A stretch of 64,000 bases of DNA from Planktomarina temperata RCA23 (GTDB lineage: Bacteria; Pseudomonadota; Alphaproteobacteria; Rhodobacterales; Rhodobacteraceae): contig NZ_CP003984.1 in assembly GCF_000738435.1 (NCBI RefSeq), positions 868,001 to 932,000 of the forward strand, read 5' to 3'. Both the position numbers and the translations under genes were made by a program. The notes under the pieces were generated by a model. It saw nothing but the letters and a program-made list of their open reading frames with translations, made no database searches and was not told the origin of the DNA. Positions 16,591-25,837 of this stretch are shown here, piece after piece; positions within the stretch are counted from its first letter, which is position 1; each line of letters opens with the position of its first letter.

Positions 16591-18066
16591 TTAAAACACA
16601 GGTGGGAAGGGTTTTTGACCACGGTCTAGGGTGATCCATCGCGTTTCAGAAAAGCTTTCTAACGACCATCGCCCGCCATAGCGGCCTAATCCGCTTGCCT
16701 TTGTGCCACCAAAGGGGGCGTGGGCTTCATCGTTGATCGGTGCGCAATTGACATGGCACATGCCCGTCTCGAGGCTCTGCGCCATGTCTATCGCGCGATG
16801 TTCATTTCTTGTGATGATCCCACAGGAGAGACCGTATTCGGTATCATTGTTCATCGCGATTGCCTCTGCATCTGTGTGAAAGCGGCTGACGATTGCAACG
16901 GGACCAAAGGTTTCATCCCGCCAAATATCCATGCTTGGATTTACATGAGTCAAAATTGTAGGTTCAACAAAGCGGCCATTCACAGTGCCACCCAGCGCAA
17001 GTTTCGCGCCTTTGGCCAGGGCATCTTGCAATTGAGATTTCACATGCTCTGCCTGACGATCATTGATCAAGGGTCCGATAACGTTCGATTTATCGGCAAC
17101 ATTGCCAGTTTTCAATTTGGCCGCGCGGGCCACAAACCCTTGCATAAAACTGTCATAGACGCTGTCTTGGACCAATATTTTTTCCACACTCATACACACC
17201 TGGCCCTGATGCATAAAGGCGCCAAAACTTGCAGCGGATGTCGCTCTGTCCATATCCGCATCATCCAAGACAATGAGGCTGTCTTTACCTCCGAGCTCGA
17301 TGCAGGCTTTTTTCAAATGCGCGCCACATTTGGCGGCAATGCGCCTGCCAACGGCGGTTGAGCCTGTAAATGCCACACCCTTCACCGTCGGATTATCGAC
17401 CATTTCATCGCCCACCGATGCCACGTTATCGCGTGAGCAGGTAATGACGTTGAACACTCCGGGGGGCAGTCCCACTTCTTCCATAACCTCAGCGAAGAAA
17501 ATGCCGCCCATATAGGGTGTCTCTTCCGAAGGCTTGAGAACGATGGTATTGCCCATGGCCATTGCGAAAGAAAACGGACGTGCGGCCAAAATACCTGGAA
17601 CATTCCAAGGACTTATGACACCGATGACCCCCATAGGGGTTCTGATTGCTTGGCTGACTTTACCGTTTAACGAAGGCAGGATCTCTCCAATTGGAGCATA
17701 GCACAAAGCGGCTGCGGCCTTGAATATCTCCGGCATGGCCTTGGTCTCATAAATGCCCTTGCCATACCAGCCGCCACCTTCAAATTGGGCGGCGTTGACA
17801 AATTGATCTGCCTTGCGTTCGATCGCCGCCGCGATTTTCAACATATATTCAGCGCGCTCTTGAAATTTCAGAGCTGACCATGCGGGGAAGGCTTGCTGGG
17901 CCGCGTCAATCGCCTGCTTGGTTTCCGTTACTGAGGCATTGGGCACCCGCGCCCAAACCTGACCGTCGGACGGATTGAGATCGTCAAAATGACCGCTCGT
18001 TTGTTGCCATTGCCCATTGATGAAGAGGCCTTTTATATTTTCGGCCGTGTGGGTGCTATCGAGCAT
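16591..18066 (-). CDS. Aldehyde dehydrogenase, vanillin/benzaldehyde type
   Basis: A 491 aa NAD-dependent aldehyde dehydrogenase. The start at 18066 follows AAGGGAG by 5 nt and lies 1 bp after the ABC ATPase stop; an upstream ATG would run into that gene. Conserved elements are SPWNVPG, AFTGSTAVG, the catalytic Glu in CIELGGKD and Cys in HQGQVCMS. The C-terminal HVNCAPINDEAHAPFGGTKASG is the pattern of salicylaldehyde/vanillin dehydrogenases. Being embedded in an ABC importer operon suggests the importer brings in the aldehyde or its precursor. Confidence 0.86.
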   Translation of the reverse strand: MLDSTHTAENIKGLFINGQWQQTSGHFDDLNPSDGQVWARVPNASVTETKQAIDAAQQAFPAWSALKFQERAEYMLKIAAAIERKADQFVNAAQFEGGGWYGKGIYETKAMPEIFKAAAALCYAPIGEILPSLNGKVSQAIRTPMGVIGVISPWNVPGILAARPFSFAMAMGNTIVLKPSEETPYMGGIFFAEVMEEVGLPPGVFNVITCSRDNVASVGDEMVDNPTVKGVAFTGSTAVGRRIAAKCGAHLKKACIELGGKDSLIVLDDADMDRATSAASFGAFMHQGQVCMSVEKILVQDSVYDSFMQGFVARAAKLKTGNVADKSNVIGPLINDRQAEHVKSQLQDALAKGAKLALGGTVNGRFVEPTILTHVNPSMDIWRDETFGPVAIVSRFHTDAEAIAMNNDTEYGLSCGIITRNEHRAIDMAQSLETGMCHVNCAPINDEAHAPFGGTKASGLGRYGGRWSLESFSETRWITLDRGQKPFPPVF

Positions 18067-18067
18067 G

Positions 18068-19207
18068 TTACTCCCTTTCAAATTGGCCCGATGGACGTCT
18101 GCGAAAGACTTCGACGTGCGGGCGTTTGTAAATTTCAACCACAGGCGGAGGTGGGCCGTCTTCGTGTGGCACGGGCTGTGGCGATGGAGAGGCGACGTAG
18201 GTCGGGCGCGAGGCCGGCCTCTGACGGCGAGCGGCGGCGGCGGCGGATTCTATATCTTTCAACACGGACTCCAGGCGCGATTGCGCCACCTTTTCTGCCT
18301 GCTTAACTCTGCTGCTTGACGGAGAGGTCAAGGCCCGCGTCGATGCTTCGCTGGCTGAAGAAATGAGATCCTCAATCGAGCCTCCAATCAGCTGTTCGGC
18401 GCTCCTGCGCGGCAAAGCCGGGCCTGGGGTAAAGCGCGGCTCCACAGGCTGCGTCTCAATCGTCTGAGGCGGCGGCTGATTGCGCGTAGTGTTGTTAGCC
18501 CCTAAAAATGCCTTTTGAACTGAGGGATCGGAGCGCAACTGCGCCGCGCTGTCTTCGCGTGTGATACGGGTGTTTTCCAGTAGATATCCGCGATCGGCGA
18601 TGGCCAAACTTTGTTTGGCATTCTGTTCAACCAGCAAAACGCCAATGCCCAGATCTTTGACGACAGCAAGGTTTTGGAACAATTCCCGGCACAATAGCGG
18701 AGATAGGCCCAATGAGGGTTCATCCAGCATTAATATATCCGGCGCTGACATCATTGCACGGCCGATAGCCACCATCTGCTGTTCGCCACCAGACATGGTA
18801 CGCGCGATTTGAGTTTGCCGTTCAATCAATTTGGGAAAGAGATTTAAGACACGCTCAAGATTTTGCCCCTCATCGGCGCGGGCGCGGGCGGAATAGGCGC
18901 CGAGTAGCAAATTTTCCTTGACCGTCAAATCGCCAAATATTGCCCGCCCTTCTGGCACCAGCGCCACGCCTTGCTCAACAATTTGATCTGAGTTGAGCGC
19001 GGTAAGCGATGCGCCATTCAGCATCACTTGGCCGGAAACTCGGCCTTCGCATATTCCGGCAATAGCTCTGAGCAGAGTTGATTTCCCGGCCCCATTGGCC
19101 CCCAAAATGACCACAATTTCACCGGGTCCAACGCTGAGTGACACTTCATTTAAAGCTGGATGTTGCCCATAGGCCGCGCTGAGCCCTCGCACGTCAAGCA
19201 TTGTCAT
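18068..19207 (-). CDS. livF: LivF-type ABC transporter ATPase with an unusual C-terminal extension
   Basis: ATPase of a branched-chain-amino-acid-type importer. Walker A is GANGAGKST (36-44), the signature SGGEQ is at 139-143 and Walker B is ILMLDEP (158-164). The canonical LivF domain ends near residue 236. A further 143 residues follow, rich in Pro, Arg, Ser and Ala, with a helical AARRQR-type stretch and a PPPPVVEIYKRP motif near the end. LivF proteins are normally about 235 aa. The extension is in frame with no stop and the downstream gene starts right after it. It overlaps the LivG gene by 14 bp. Confidence 0.86.
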   Translation of the reverse strand: MTMLDVRGLSAAYGQHPALNEVSLSVGPGEIVVILGANGAGKSTLLRAIAGICEGRVSGQVMLNGASLTALNSDQIVEQGVALVPEGRAIFGDLTVKENLLLGAYSARARADEGQNLERVLNLFPKLIERQTQIARTMSGGEQQMVAIGRAMMSAPDILMLDEPSLGLSPLLCRELFQNLAVVKDLGIGVLLVEQNAKQSLAIADRGYLLENTRITREDSAAQLRSDPSVQKAFLGANNTTRNQPPPQTIETQPVEPRFTPGPALPRRSAEQLIGGSIEDLISSASEASTRALTSPSSSRVKQAEKVAQSRLESVLKDIESAAAAARRQRPASRPTYVASPSPQPVPHEDGPPPPVVEIYKRPHVEVFRRRPSGQFERE

Positions 19208-19934
19208 CTCCCAGATAGGCTTTAATGACTTCTTTATCGGACAGGACTTCTTCGGGTGTGCCTTCGGCTATTTTGGTCCCGGAAGACATGACCACACAAC
19301 GGTCGCACAGCGATCTGATGGCATCCATTACGTGTTCGACCATCACGACAGTTCTCCCCTCATCACGCAAATCATGAATAAGTTGGATTCCAGTTTCCAA
19401 TTCCGTTGGGTTGAGACCAGCGAGCCATTCATCCAAAAGGAGAACTTCGGGTTCCCCGGCCAATACGCGCGCCAGTTCAACACGCTTTTGATCAATATAT
19501 GTGAGCGTAGAAATGGGCGCATGGCTTTGCCCCTCTAGGCCGACGCGCTCCAGCATCTCCAAGGCGAATTGATCTGCATCGCGACCCCAGCGGCGTTTAT
19601 GCCCAAACACCGCCCCGGCTTTGACATTTTCTAAAACAGTAAGGCCCGGCAAAAGGCGTACCAGTTGAAAGGTGCGTCCGATCCCTTCACGGCAAATGTG
19701 TTGCGGTGGCAGATTAGAGATCTGGCGCCCGTGCAAAGAAATCCCCCCCTCGCTTGGGGTGTAGACGCCAGAAATCAAATTCATCATTGTGGTTTTGCCA
19801 GAGCCATTCGGGCCAATCACCCCAACCATCTCCTGCGCGGCTACATGAAAAGACATTTTCGAGACAGCCACCAGCCCATCGAAGCGTTTGGTCACGCCTT
19901 GCACAGAGAGCACAGATTGAGTCTTGTGTCTCAT
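19194..19934 (-). CDS. livG: LivG-type ABC transporter ATPase
   Basis: A 246 aa ATPase of a branched-chain-amino-acid-type importer. Walker A GPNGSGKTT is at 41-49 and the switch His is in VEHVMDAI. The ABC signature is atypical: LTYIDQKRVEL at 144-154 replaces the usual LSxGxQ-type motif, and Walker B reads LLLDEW (165-170) where most LivG proteins have DEP. The gene overlaps livM by 4 bp and livF by 14 bp. The family call is firm; whether this ATP site is fully active is open. Confidence 0.87.
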   Translation of the reverse strand: MRHKTQSVLSVQGVTKRFDGLVAVSKMSFHVAAQEMVGVIGPNGSGKTTMMNLISGVYTPSEGGISLHGRQISNLPPQHICREGIGRTFQLVRLLPGLTVLENVKAGAVFGHKRRWGRDADQFALEMLERVGLEGQSHAPISTLTYIDQKRVELARVLAGEPEVLLLDEWLAGLNPTELETGIQLIHDLRDEGRTVVMVEHVMDAIRSLCDRCVVMSSGTKIAEGTPEEVLSDKEVIKAYLGDDNA

Positions 19935-20863
19935 TTCAAAGTCCTCGACCAGATGCGCAATTGTTCAAGCCGTCCAACCACGCCATGGGGAAGGAAATAC
20001 ACAATCACCAAAAAGGCAATGCCCAGCACCAATATGGATTGGTTGGGAAAGTTCGTGTCGACCCAGTTCCAAATCAGCAAGAAGGGGATGACCCCGACAA
20101 CTGGCCCCCAAAGCCGGCCTGCGCCGCCCAAAAGTGCCATGATCACCACAAAGAAGCTCAATTGTGGTGAGAAGACTTGGTTGGGCTCAATATAGCTCCA
20201 GCGTGGGGCAATGATGGCGCCGACAAGCGCAGCGAAAAATCCGGTCGTGGTGAATAGGATCACCTTGACCGTGGCTGTATCTATGCCGACATGCCGCGCC
20301 ACAGTTTCATCACCGCCAATAATTCGAAGTGCAAAACCCAGCCGAGATCGGCTGATGATCCAGCCTAAAAGATAGACCGCCACGGCAACACCCAGCAGCA
20401 TCCAATAGAGATGTTTGTCGGTGAAATCGGTAAAGACATAAAGACCCCGTGATCCCAGAAAGTTATTTTGGATCCAGGAGACCAAATTGCGGATCATTTC
20501 TGCCAAGCCCAAGGTGAAGATGACAAAGTAGACGCCGGAGAGGCGGAGCGTGGCGAGCCCAATCAACGCCGCTAAAACCGCCCCAACACAGGCCGAAAAA
20601 GCCGCCATGGACCAAAAACTGGCCTCATAGTCACTCATGCCTGAGCCCACCAAAAAACCGCCAATGCCGAAAAAAGCGGCTGTTGCGAGGCTGATGTAAT
20701 GTGTTGGCCCGGAAAAGAGGACCCAGGATGTGGCCAGCGCGACATACATCATGACATCAACGCCAATGCCCAGCCAATAAATATCCACAACTAAGGGCCA
20801 AAGCGCTGCTAAAAACGCAAGGATTGCTGCAATGATCAATTCTTGAACAGTTGAGGCTTTCAT
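19931..20863 (-). CDS. livM: LivM-type ABC transporter permease
   Basis: A 310 aa inner-membrane permease with about nine hydrophobic segments. The EAA-like cytoplasmic loop falls in the RLGFALRIIGGDETVARHVGID region, typical of LivM. The C-terminal part contains GGAGRLWGPVVG, also a family mark. It overlaps the LivH gene before it and the LivG gene after it by 4 bp each. It forms the membrane channel with LivH. Confidence 0.9.
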   Translation of the reverse strand: MKASTVQELIIAAILAFLAALWPLVVDIYWLGIGVDVMMYVALATSWVLFSGPTHYISLATAAFFGIGGFLVGSGMSDYEASFWSMAAFSACVGAVLAALIGLATLRLSGVYFVIFTLGLAEMIRNLVSWIQNNFLGSRGLYVFTDFTDKHLYWMLLGVAVAVYLLGWIISRSRLGFALRIIGGDETVARHVGIDTATVKVILFTTTGFFAALVGAIIAPRWSYIEPNQVFSPQLSFFVVIMALLGGAGRLWGPVVGVIPFLLIWNWVDTNFPNQSILVLGIAFLVIVYFLPHGVVGRLEQLRIWSRTLK

Positions 20864-21732
20864 GTGTTGCGCCTTCCAAACAGGCCCTGCGGGCGAAACA
20901 GTAAGATCAAAACGAAGATGAAGTAAGCAGCAGCCAAGGTCAGGCCAGGGTCGACCAATGTGGCCACGGTGGTTTCTACAATTCCGAGAATAATGGCCGC
21001 AATGATCGCACCGCGAATTTCGCCGACGCCGCCCATGATAACGATGATCAGCGCCTTAAGCGTGAACACCACACCGATGGATGCATCCAGCGTGATAAAG
21101 GTCGAAATCAGGGCGCCACCGACGGCCGTTATCGCTCCACCTATGGCGAAGGCGACGGCCGATAGTCTTGGCACATTGATGCCCACCAGTCCTGCCGCTT
21201 CGGTCGACACAGAGACGGCGCGAACCGCAACGCCGGAGCGTGTTTTATTGAGCCACAGATACAGCACAAGGGCGATCAATGTGGCGATTAAAAACGCCAC
21301 CAATCGGCTCAATGAGGTTGTTGACCCGAGAATTTGGATGGGCTCGCTGAGATATTTATAGGCGAAAAAGCCACCCTCTATGGAAGTCATTATGCCAATC
21401 AAGATGAAGGACATGCCGAAGGTTGCCAGAATGCTATCCACTTCGAGCGCTCCCCTAGATTTGGAGCGGCGCACCAGGGGAGCCAATAAAAGGTTATAAA
21501 TTAAAAGGTTCCCAATGAAACTGATGGGTATCACGATCAAAATCGTCAAAAGCGGGCTAATCTGGCTTGATGTGTAAAGCCAAAATGCGGCCAATGAGCC
21601 AAAGACCAAAACCTCGCCATTTGCGAGATTCATAATGCGCGCGACCCCATATTGTAGATTCAAACCCATAGCGACCAGCGCATAGGTGCCTGAAAGCAGG
21701 AGGCCCGAAATAATTATATCGATGATTTGCAT
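20860..21732 (-). CDS. livH: LivH-type ABC transporter permease
   Basis: A 290 aa inner-membrane permease. The family pattern is clear: GLLLSGTYALVAMGLNLQYGVARIMNLANGE near the N-terminus (with the conserved NxAxG), TRSGVAVRAVS in the cytoplasmic loop and VIMGGVGEIRGAIIAAI near the C-terminus. It follows the binding-protein gene by 50 bp that contain a very stable hairpin, and is coupled to livM by a 4-bp overlap. Confidence 0.91.
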   Translation of the reverse strand: MQIIDIIISGLLLSGTYALVAMGLNLQYGVARIMNLANGEVLVFGSLAAFWLYTSSQISPLLTILIVIPISFIGNLLIYNLLLAPLVRRSKSRGALEVDSILATFGMSFILIGIMTSIEGGFFAYKYLSEPIQILGSTTSLSRLVAFLIATLIALVLYLWLNKTRSGVAVRAVSVSTEAAGLVGINVPRLSAVAFAIGGAITAVGGALISTFITLDASIGVVFTLKALIIVIMGGVGEIRGAIIAAIILGIVETTVATLVDPGLTLAAAYFIFVLILLFRPQGLFGRRNT

Positions 21733-21745
21733 GATGCTTGTTTCT

Positions 21746-21770
21746 CCCCGGCGCGGTCGGCGCGCCGGGG
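21746..21770 (-). terminator. Strong intercistronic hairpin after the binding-protein gene
   Basis: CCCCGGCGCG and CGCGCCGGGG form a perfect 10-bp GC stem with a 5-nt loop between the substrate-binding gene and livH. There is no T-run, so it more likely protects the upstream mRNA end or weakens read-through. That would give more binding protein than permease. Confidence 0.7.
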
Positions 21771-21782
21771 ATTTGCTCTATA

Positions 21783-22982
21783 TTATTTCCAGCCATCTTT
21801 TAGGCGGACATCAACGGCACCTTCGACGTTGGATCCTTTAACGCCTCGAAATACGCCGTCTTGCCATTGGCCAACTGACCAAAACGTATCGGAAAAATTG
21901 TTCTTAAAGCTCAAATCGCCCATCACTGTGTCGAAACTGTTATCCTTGATATATTGCGTGACCGTGTCGCGGTCCAAAGTCGCAGCGCCGACGATTGCTT
22001 GTTCCAAAATTTGCAAAGCCGCATAGGTATTGGCAGAGGCCCAATAGTCCGCAGTTTTGCCGGTAATCTCAGAATGTGCTGCGCGATAGGCTGCGATTGC
22101 CGGATCATCTACATTGGTTCCGCCGGCTCCAAGCACATTATTGATTTTGCTGCCGTAAACACCGCTAAACGCTGGAAAACTCGTTGCAACGGCGGAATAA
22201 TAGACATTTACATCCAAATCTTCGATGATCGCTTGCTCGGCCAAACCGAAGCTGTCGGGTGGATAGGACCAGGCGATAAAGGCTTTTGCACCGCTCTCTT
22301 TCGCGCCCTTCATAACCGGTGAAAGATCTGGAGTGCCCAGGGGGTAAGATTTGTCATAAACAATGTCAAAACCTTCTGCTGCGAAGAGTTCCCGCGCGCG
22401 GTCGGCCAATTCAATCCCAAAGGCATCGGCAACGTTGACCATTGCAACCTCATTTCCAATCGTGCCTGCGGCGCGCTGCTCGACCAAGATTTCGGTCACG
22501 CCCTGCACGAATGCCGTTGTTGTCCCGAGGGTAAAGAACAGGTTTGGATAACGCTGTGTCAGCTCTTCCATTTTATCGGTGATGGCTGATACGGCGATCA
22601 TTGGGTAGCCAAATTTTCCGTAAATGGGCGCGGTCGCAATGTTAAATCCGGTGCCATAGGGCGCCACGATAAAATCGACCTTGTCTTGTGTCGCAAGGCG
22701 TTGAGCCAGTTTGATATGTTCGCCAGGATTGGTTTTATCGTCATATTCAATCAGCTCAATTTGCATCATTTTGCCGCCGACATCCAAACCGCCGCGCGCA
22801 TTGACTTGGTTAACCCATAATTCAACATTGGGCCATTGCGTCACCACCGCACCGCCGGCCAAACCGCCCGTTTTGGGTGCAATTGCGCCAATTTTTATAA
22901 CATCGGCCGCTTGTACGCCCGATGCAAAGAGAGCCATAGCCGTCGCGACTGTGGCAAGTTTTCTCAGAGTTCTTGTGAACAT
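21783..22982 (-). CDS. ABC transporter substrate-binding protein (LivJ/K, peripla_BP_6 type)
   Basis: A 399 aa periplasmic protein with a signal peptide (MFTRTLRKLATVATAMALFASGVQA, cut before AD). The mature protein opens VIKIGAIAPKTGGLAGG, the classic start of this family, followed by the GG-x-x-V-x-G-like region and a C-terminal lobe. First gene of the operon livK-H-M-G-F-aldehyde dehydrogenase-SDR-flotillin. It starts with GGGAGG 6 nt upstream. The ligand is unknown; linked enzymes argue for a phenylpropanoid- or benzaldehyde-type compound over leucine. Confidence 0.88.
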   Translation of the reverse strand: MFTRTLRKLATVATAMALFASGVQAADVIKIGAIAPKTGGLAGGAVVTQWPNVELWVNQVNARGGLDVGGKMMQIELIEYDDKTNPGEHIKLAQRLATQDKVDFIVAPYGTGFNIATAPIYGKFGYPMIAVSAITDKMEELTQRYPNLFFTLGTTTAFVQGVTEILVEQRAAGTIGNEVAMVNVADAFGIELADRARELFAAEGFDIVYDKSYPLGTPDLSPVMKGAKESGAKAFIAWSYPPDSFGLAEQAIIEDLDVNVYYSAVATSFPAFSGVYGSKINNVLGAGGTNVDDPAIAAYRAAHSEITGKTADYWASANTYAALQILEQAIVGAATLDRDTVTQYIKDNSFDTVMGDLSFKNNFSDTFWSVGQWQDGVFRGVKGSNVEGAVDVRLKDGWK

Positions 22983-23071
22983 TATGTCCTCCCAGGTGAC
23001 TAATTAAACAAACGACCAACAATTTGGGCTGGCCGTGGGCCTCATTCGCGTCCGGACCCTTTTTTTTCGAT

Positions 23072-23089
23072 TGGACCTGATATAGTCCA
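23072..23089. promoter_or_regulatory. Inverted repeat TGGAC-N8-GTCCA upstream of the ABC operon
   Basis: Five-base arms with an 8-bp spacer lie about 90 bp before the binding-protein start, in the only intergenic space that can hold the promoter of the Liv-type operon. Possible operator; no regulator gene adjoins it. Confidence 0.3.
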
Positions 23090-23101
23090 GAGAGTCTAGT
23101 T

Positions 23102-24175
23102 TTATGTTGCAACATTTTTGCTGGACGCAAAAACCGCACCATCCATCAGTTTTCGGGCGGTGCGCAAGACTTCGATGTCGACGAGCTGACCATTCTCAGT
23201 GCGGCCCATAATTGTCATTTCGCCGCTTGGATGTTCAATGGACAGGGTCATCAGATCCGTTGCATCAAATTCGGCCAAGGCCTCTGCGACGGTGCCTTTT
23301 GTGAGACAGGCCGTCGCGACACTCACAGCGCCCAAAACGCCAATGGCTTTATGACATGTGTGGGGAATGAACGTTCGGGTGGTAATGGCGCCGCCATTTT
23401 GGGGCGGTGAGATAATCGTCACCTTTGGGACCGTTTTGCGGGCCACATCGCCGAGAGTCATGCGGGCGCCGGCGATGCGGCGAATGGCTTCGAGGCGCGC
23501 ACGTAGGGTTGCGTTCGTCTCAAGCGTGCTCGGCGCCTCTGTACCGGTTAGCCCGAGGTCGATTGCGCGCATCAGTACGCAGGGCATGCCATTATCGATC
23601 ATGGTGAGCTCAATGCCGTTGATCGTATCTATGGGCTGCCCGGTCGGGAAAACTGCGCCACAGCTGGATCCTTCTGTGTCTTCGAACGTCACGGCTATGG
23701 CCGCAGATGTGCCAGGAACGCCGTCAATGCGGGCATCCCCAGAGTAGGTGACGCGTTTGTTTGGCGTTTTAACACGCGCGATTGCAACTTGGCTGGTGTT
23801 TTGCATGAAAATGCGCACGGGTGTTTCGCCGATTTGCGCGGTGACCAATGCGCGCTCAATGGCAAATGGGGCCACGCCAGCCAGCAAGTTTCCGCAGTTC
23901 TGTGCATCACTGACGCGGCCTTCCTCGACAAAAACTTGCAAAAATAAATATTCAACATCAATGCCCGGCCGCCTGGATGGTGCGACGATTGCGACCTTGG
24001 AGGTCAGAGGATCGCCCCCGCCCATGCCGTCTATTTGGCGCGGATCAGGCGAGCCCATGATCGACAACAACAATAGATCGCGTTCCGCCGGGTCTGCCGG
24101 GAGGTCGGATGCCAAAAAATATCCGCCCTTAGACGTGCCGCCGCGCATCCACATGCATGGGATCCCACTAGACAT
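23102..24175 (-). CDS. galD: 4-oxalomesaconate tautomerase (PrpF family)
   Basis: A 357 aa member of the PrpF/DapF-fold isomerase family. It matches GalD of Pseudomonas putida closely from memory: [16 protein letters not shown] at the N-terminus, [47 protein letters not shown] and a final TARKLMDG. GalD converts the keto form of 4-oxalomesaconate to the enol form in gallate and protocatechuate 4,5-cleavage catabolism. The start overlaps the end of the aldolase gene by 8 bp. With the aldolase and the hydratase it forms a complete three-step module. Confidence 0.9.
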   Translation of the reverse strand: MSSGIPCMWMRGGTSKGGYFLASDLPADPAERDLLLLSIMGSPDPRQIDGMGGGDPLTSKVAIVAPSRRPGIDVEYLFLQVFVEEGRVSDAQNCGNLLAGVAPFAIERALVTAQIGETPVRIFMQNTSQVAIARVKTPNKRVTYSGDARIDGVPGTSAAIAVTFEDTEGSSCGAVFPTGQPIDTINGIELTMIDNGMPCVLMRAIDLGLTGTEAPSTLETNATLRARLEAIRRIAGARMTLGDVARKTVPKVTIISPPQNGGAITTRTFIPHTCHKAIGVLGAVSVATACLTKGTVAEALAEFDATDLMTLSIEHPSGEMTIMGRTENGQLVDIEVLRTARKLMDGAVFASSKNVAT

Positions 24176-24839
24176 ATTTCAACCCTTTGGCCTCCAGCTG
24201 CGCGCGCATGTTATACATATCAAGGCCAAGTTCACCTTTGGCCAATCGCGCGCGTTTGAGCTCCTCATTGGCGAGGCGTTTTTGAGCGGCTTTCAACACC
24301 TCAGCCGCATCGTTGCGTTTGACGAGGCAGACTCCGTCATCATCTGCGACCATCACATCGCCGGCCTCAACTTCAACACCGGCGCAGATTATGGGAACGT
24401 TCACAGATCCCAAGGTTTCCTTAATGGTGCCCTGGGCTGAAATCGCCTTTGACCAAACCGGAAAGCCCATCGCTTCAAGATCCCGTACATCGCGCACACC
24501 CGCATCGATGATCAAACCGCGGCACCCGCGCGCCATTGCCGATGTCGCCAGAAGATCCCCAAAATAGCCCGCGTCGGATGGCTGTGTCGTGCCCAGAACC
24601 AGAATGTCACCAGCCTGGATTTGTTCAATTGCCACATGGAGCATCCAGTTGTCGCCCGGTGGCGCCAGGATTGTGAGCGCAGATCCTGCGATGCTCGCCC
24701 CGCGATAAATTGGCCGCATGTAGCTGGCCAACATCCCGGTGCGGCCTTGGGCTTCATGGACCGTGGCAACACCTGCGCGTGCGAGCCTGTCGATGACCTC
24801 AGGATCGGCGCGCGCGACAGTCTGGACAACCACGTTCAC
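24168..24839 (-). CDS. ligK: 4-carboxy-4-hydroxy-2-oxoadipate aldolase (LigK/GalC, RraA fold)
   Basis: A 223 aa class II, metal-dependent aldolase that splits 4-carboxy-4-hydroxy-2-oxoadipate to pyruvate and oxaloacetate. Recognisable blocks are [61 protein letters not shown] (containing the metal and catalytic Arg/Asp pair) and [14 protein letters not shown]. Length fits the family (about 225). Lies between the hydratase gene (upstream, 179 bp away) and the tautomerase gene (8 bp overlap). Confidence 0.91.
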   Translation of the reverse strand: MNVVVQTVARADPEVIDRLARAGVATVHEAQGRTGMLASYMRPIYRGASIAGSALTILAPPGDNWMLHVAIEQIQAGDILVLGTTQPSDAGYFGDLLATSAMARGCRGLIIDAGVRDVRDLEAMGFPVWSKAISAQGTIKETLGSVNVPIICAGVEVEAGDVMVADDDGVCLVKRNDAAEVLKAAQKRLANEELKRARLAKGELGLDMYNMRAQLEAKGLKYV

Positions 24840-25018
24840 GTCAAGCGCCCTTAAGCTTTGGCAAGACGCCGTGATTTTGGGAGGATTTAAGAGATGTCAA
24901 TGTCGGTGTCTCCTTTTGAGGGGCGCAAAAGCGGTTGCGGTTTGCGTCAGCCCGTTTGCCAAACTAAGTGGCCCTTGATCTGTGTATCGCTCAGGATGAC
25001 TGAGGCCCGCGCGGCGGC

Positions 25019-25753
25019 TCATAACGTGTCGATCGTGCGGGGAAACACTGACTGGAACCCTTCGGCATATTTGCAATCGCGGCCACCAGATTGCCCGCCT
25101 GAATTGCGTTTGAAATGGTTGGCCCTTTGTTGGGCGACACGGGTGTAATACTCCCAGAGGTGTTCTTGACCGCGCATACATTCAATGGCCGCGCGTTTTT
25201 GATCCCAAACAGGTGTGATGTCGAGGAAGGTATCAGGCTTCCACGCCATTTGTTCGGTTTGATGGGGTTCAAATAGATAGAGTTGCGGCGCTCCAAGCAC
25301 TTTTTGCCCAGGATTATGACCCCAGGCTTGGGCGATCATACGGCATTCAAGGGCGACTTGCGTCGCATAGGCGTGATCGGTGTTATAGGGGTCGATCTTG
25401 GAGTGACTAAGCATGAAATCAGGCTGCACTGCCCGGATCACATCAACCAGCTTGTATTTATCATCGCGGGTCAATTCCAATGGGTAGTCGCCCAAATCAA
25501 AAAATTGGATGTCGTGCACATGGAGGGCGGCAGCCGCAGTCTCGGCTTCGATCCGCCGCTCGGTTTTGACCCGCTCCAGGGTCATGCCGTCTTGTTTCCA
25601 CAGCTTTGCACTTTCGCCCCTTTCGCCGTAAGAAAGACAGACCACGGTGACGTCATAGCCCTGTTTCTGGTGCAAGGCGATGGCCCCGCCGCAGCGCCAG
25701 ACGAAATCAGCGGAATGGGCAGAAACAACCAGGGCAGATTTTTGATCAGTCAT
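25019..25753 (-). CDS. galB: 4-oxalomesaconate hydratase (PIG-L/LmbE family, GalB type)
   Basis: A 244 aa zinc-dependent protein of the PIG-L deacetylase fold. The N-terminus SALVVSAHSADFVWRCGGAI has the motif seen in GalB hydratases, in place of the AHxDD of deacetylases; a further His-rich site is in NTDHAYATQVALE. GalB hydrates enol-4-oxalomesaconate to the aldolase substrate. It is the first of galB-ligK-galD, starts after AAAGAGG with 8 nt spacing and is transcribed away from the TauE gene. A TGTATACAAT operator lies about 320 bp upstream. Confidence 0.87.
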   Translation of the reverse strand: MTDQKSALVVSAHSADFVWRCGGAIALHQKQGYDVTVVCLSYGERGESAKLWKQDGMTLERVKTERRIEAETAAAALHVHDIQFFDLGDYPLELTRDDKYKLVDVIRAVQPDFMLSHSKIDPYNTDHAYATQVALECRMIAQAWGHNPGQKVLGAPQLYLFEPHQTEQMAWKPDTFLDITPVWDQKRAAIECMRGQEHLWEYYTRVAQQRANHFKRNSGGQSGGRDCKYAEGFQSVFPRTIDTL

Positions 25754-25837
25754 CGTATAACCTCTTTCTAGAAGTGGTTTCAGGCTGGAAAAGCCACCGC
25801 TGCGCGACGCCGAGGCTTATGCGCAAGACCGCCCAGG

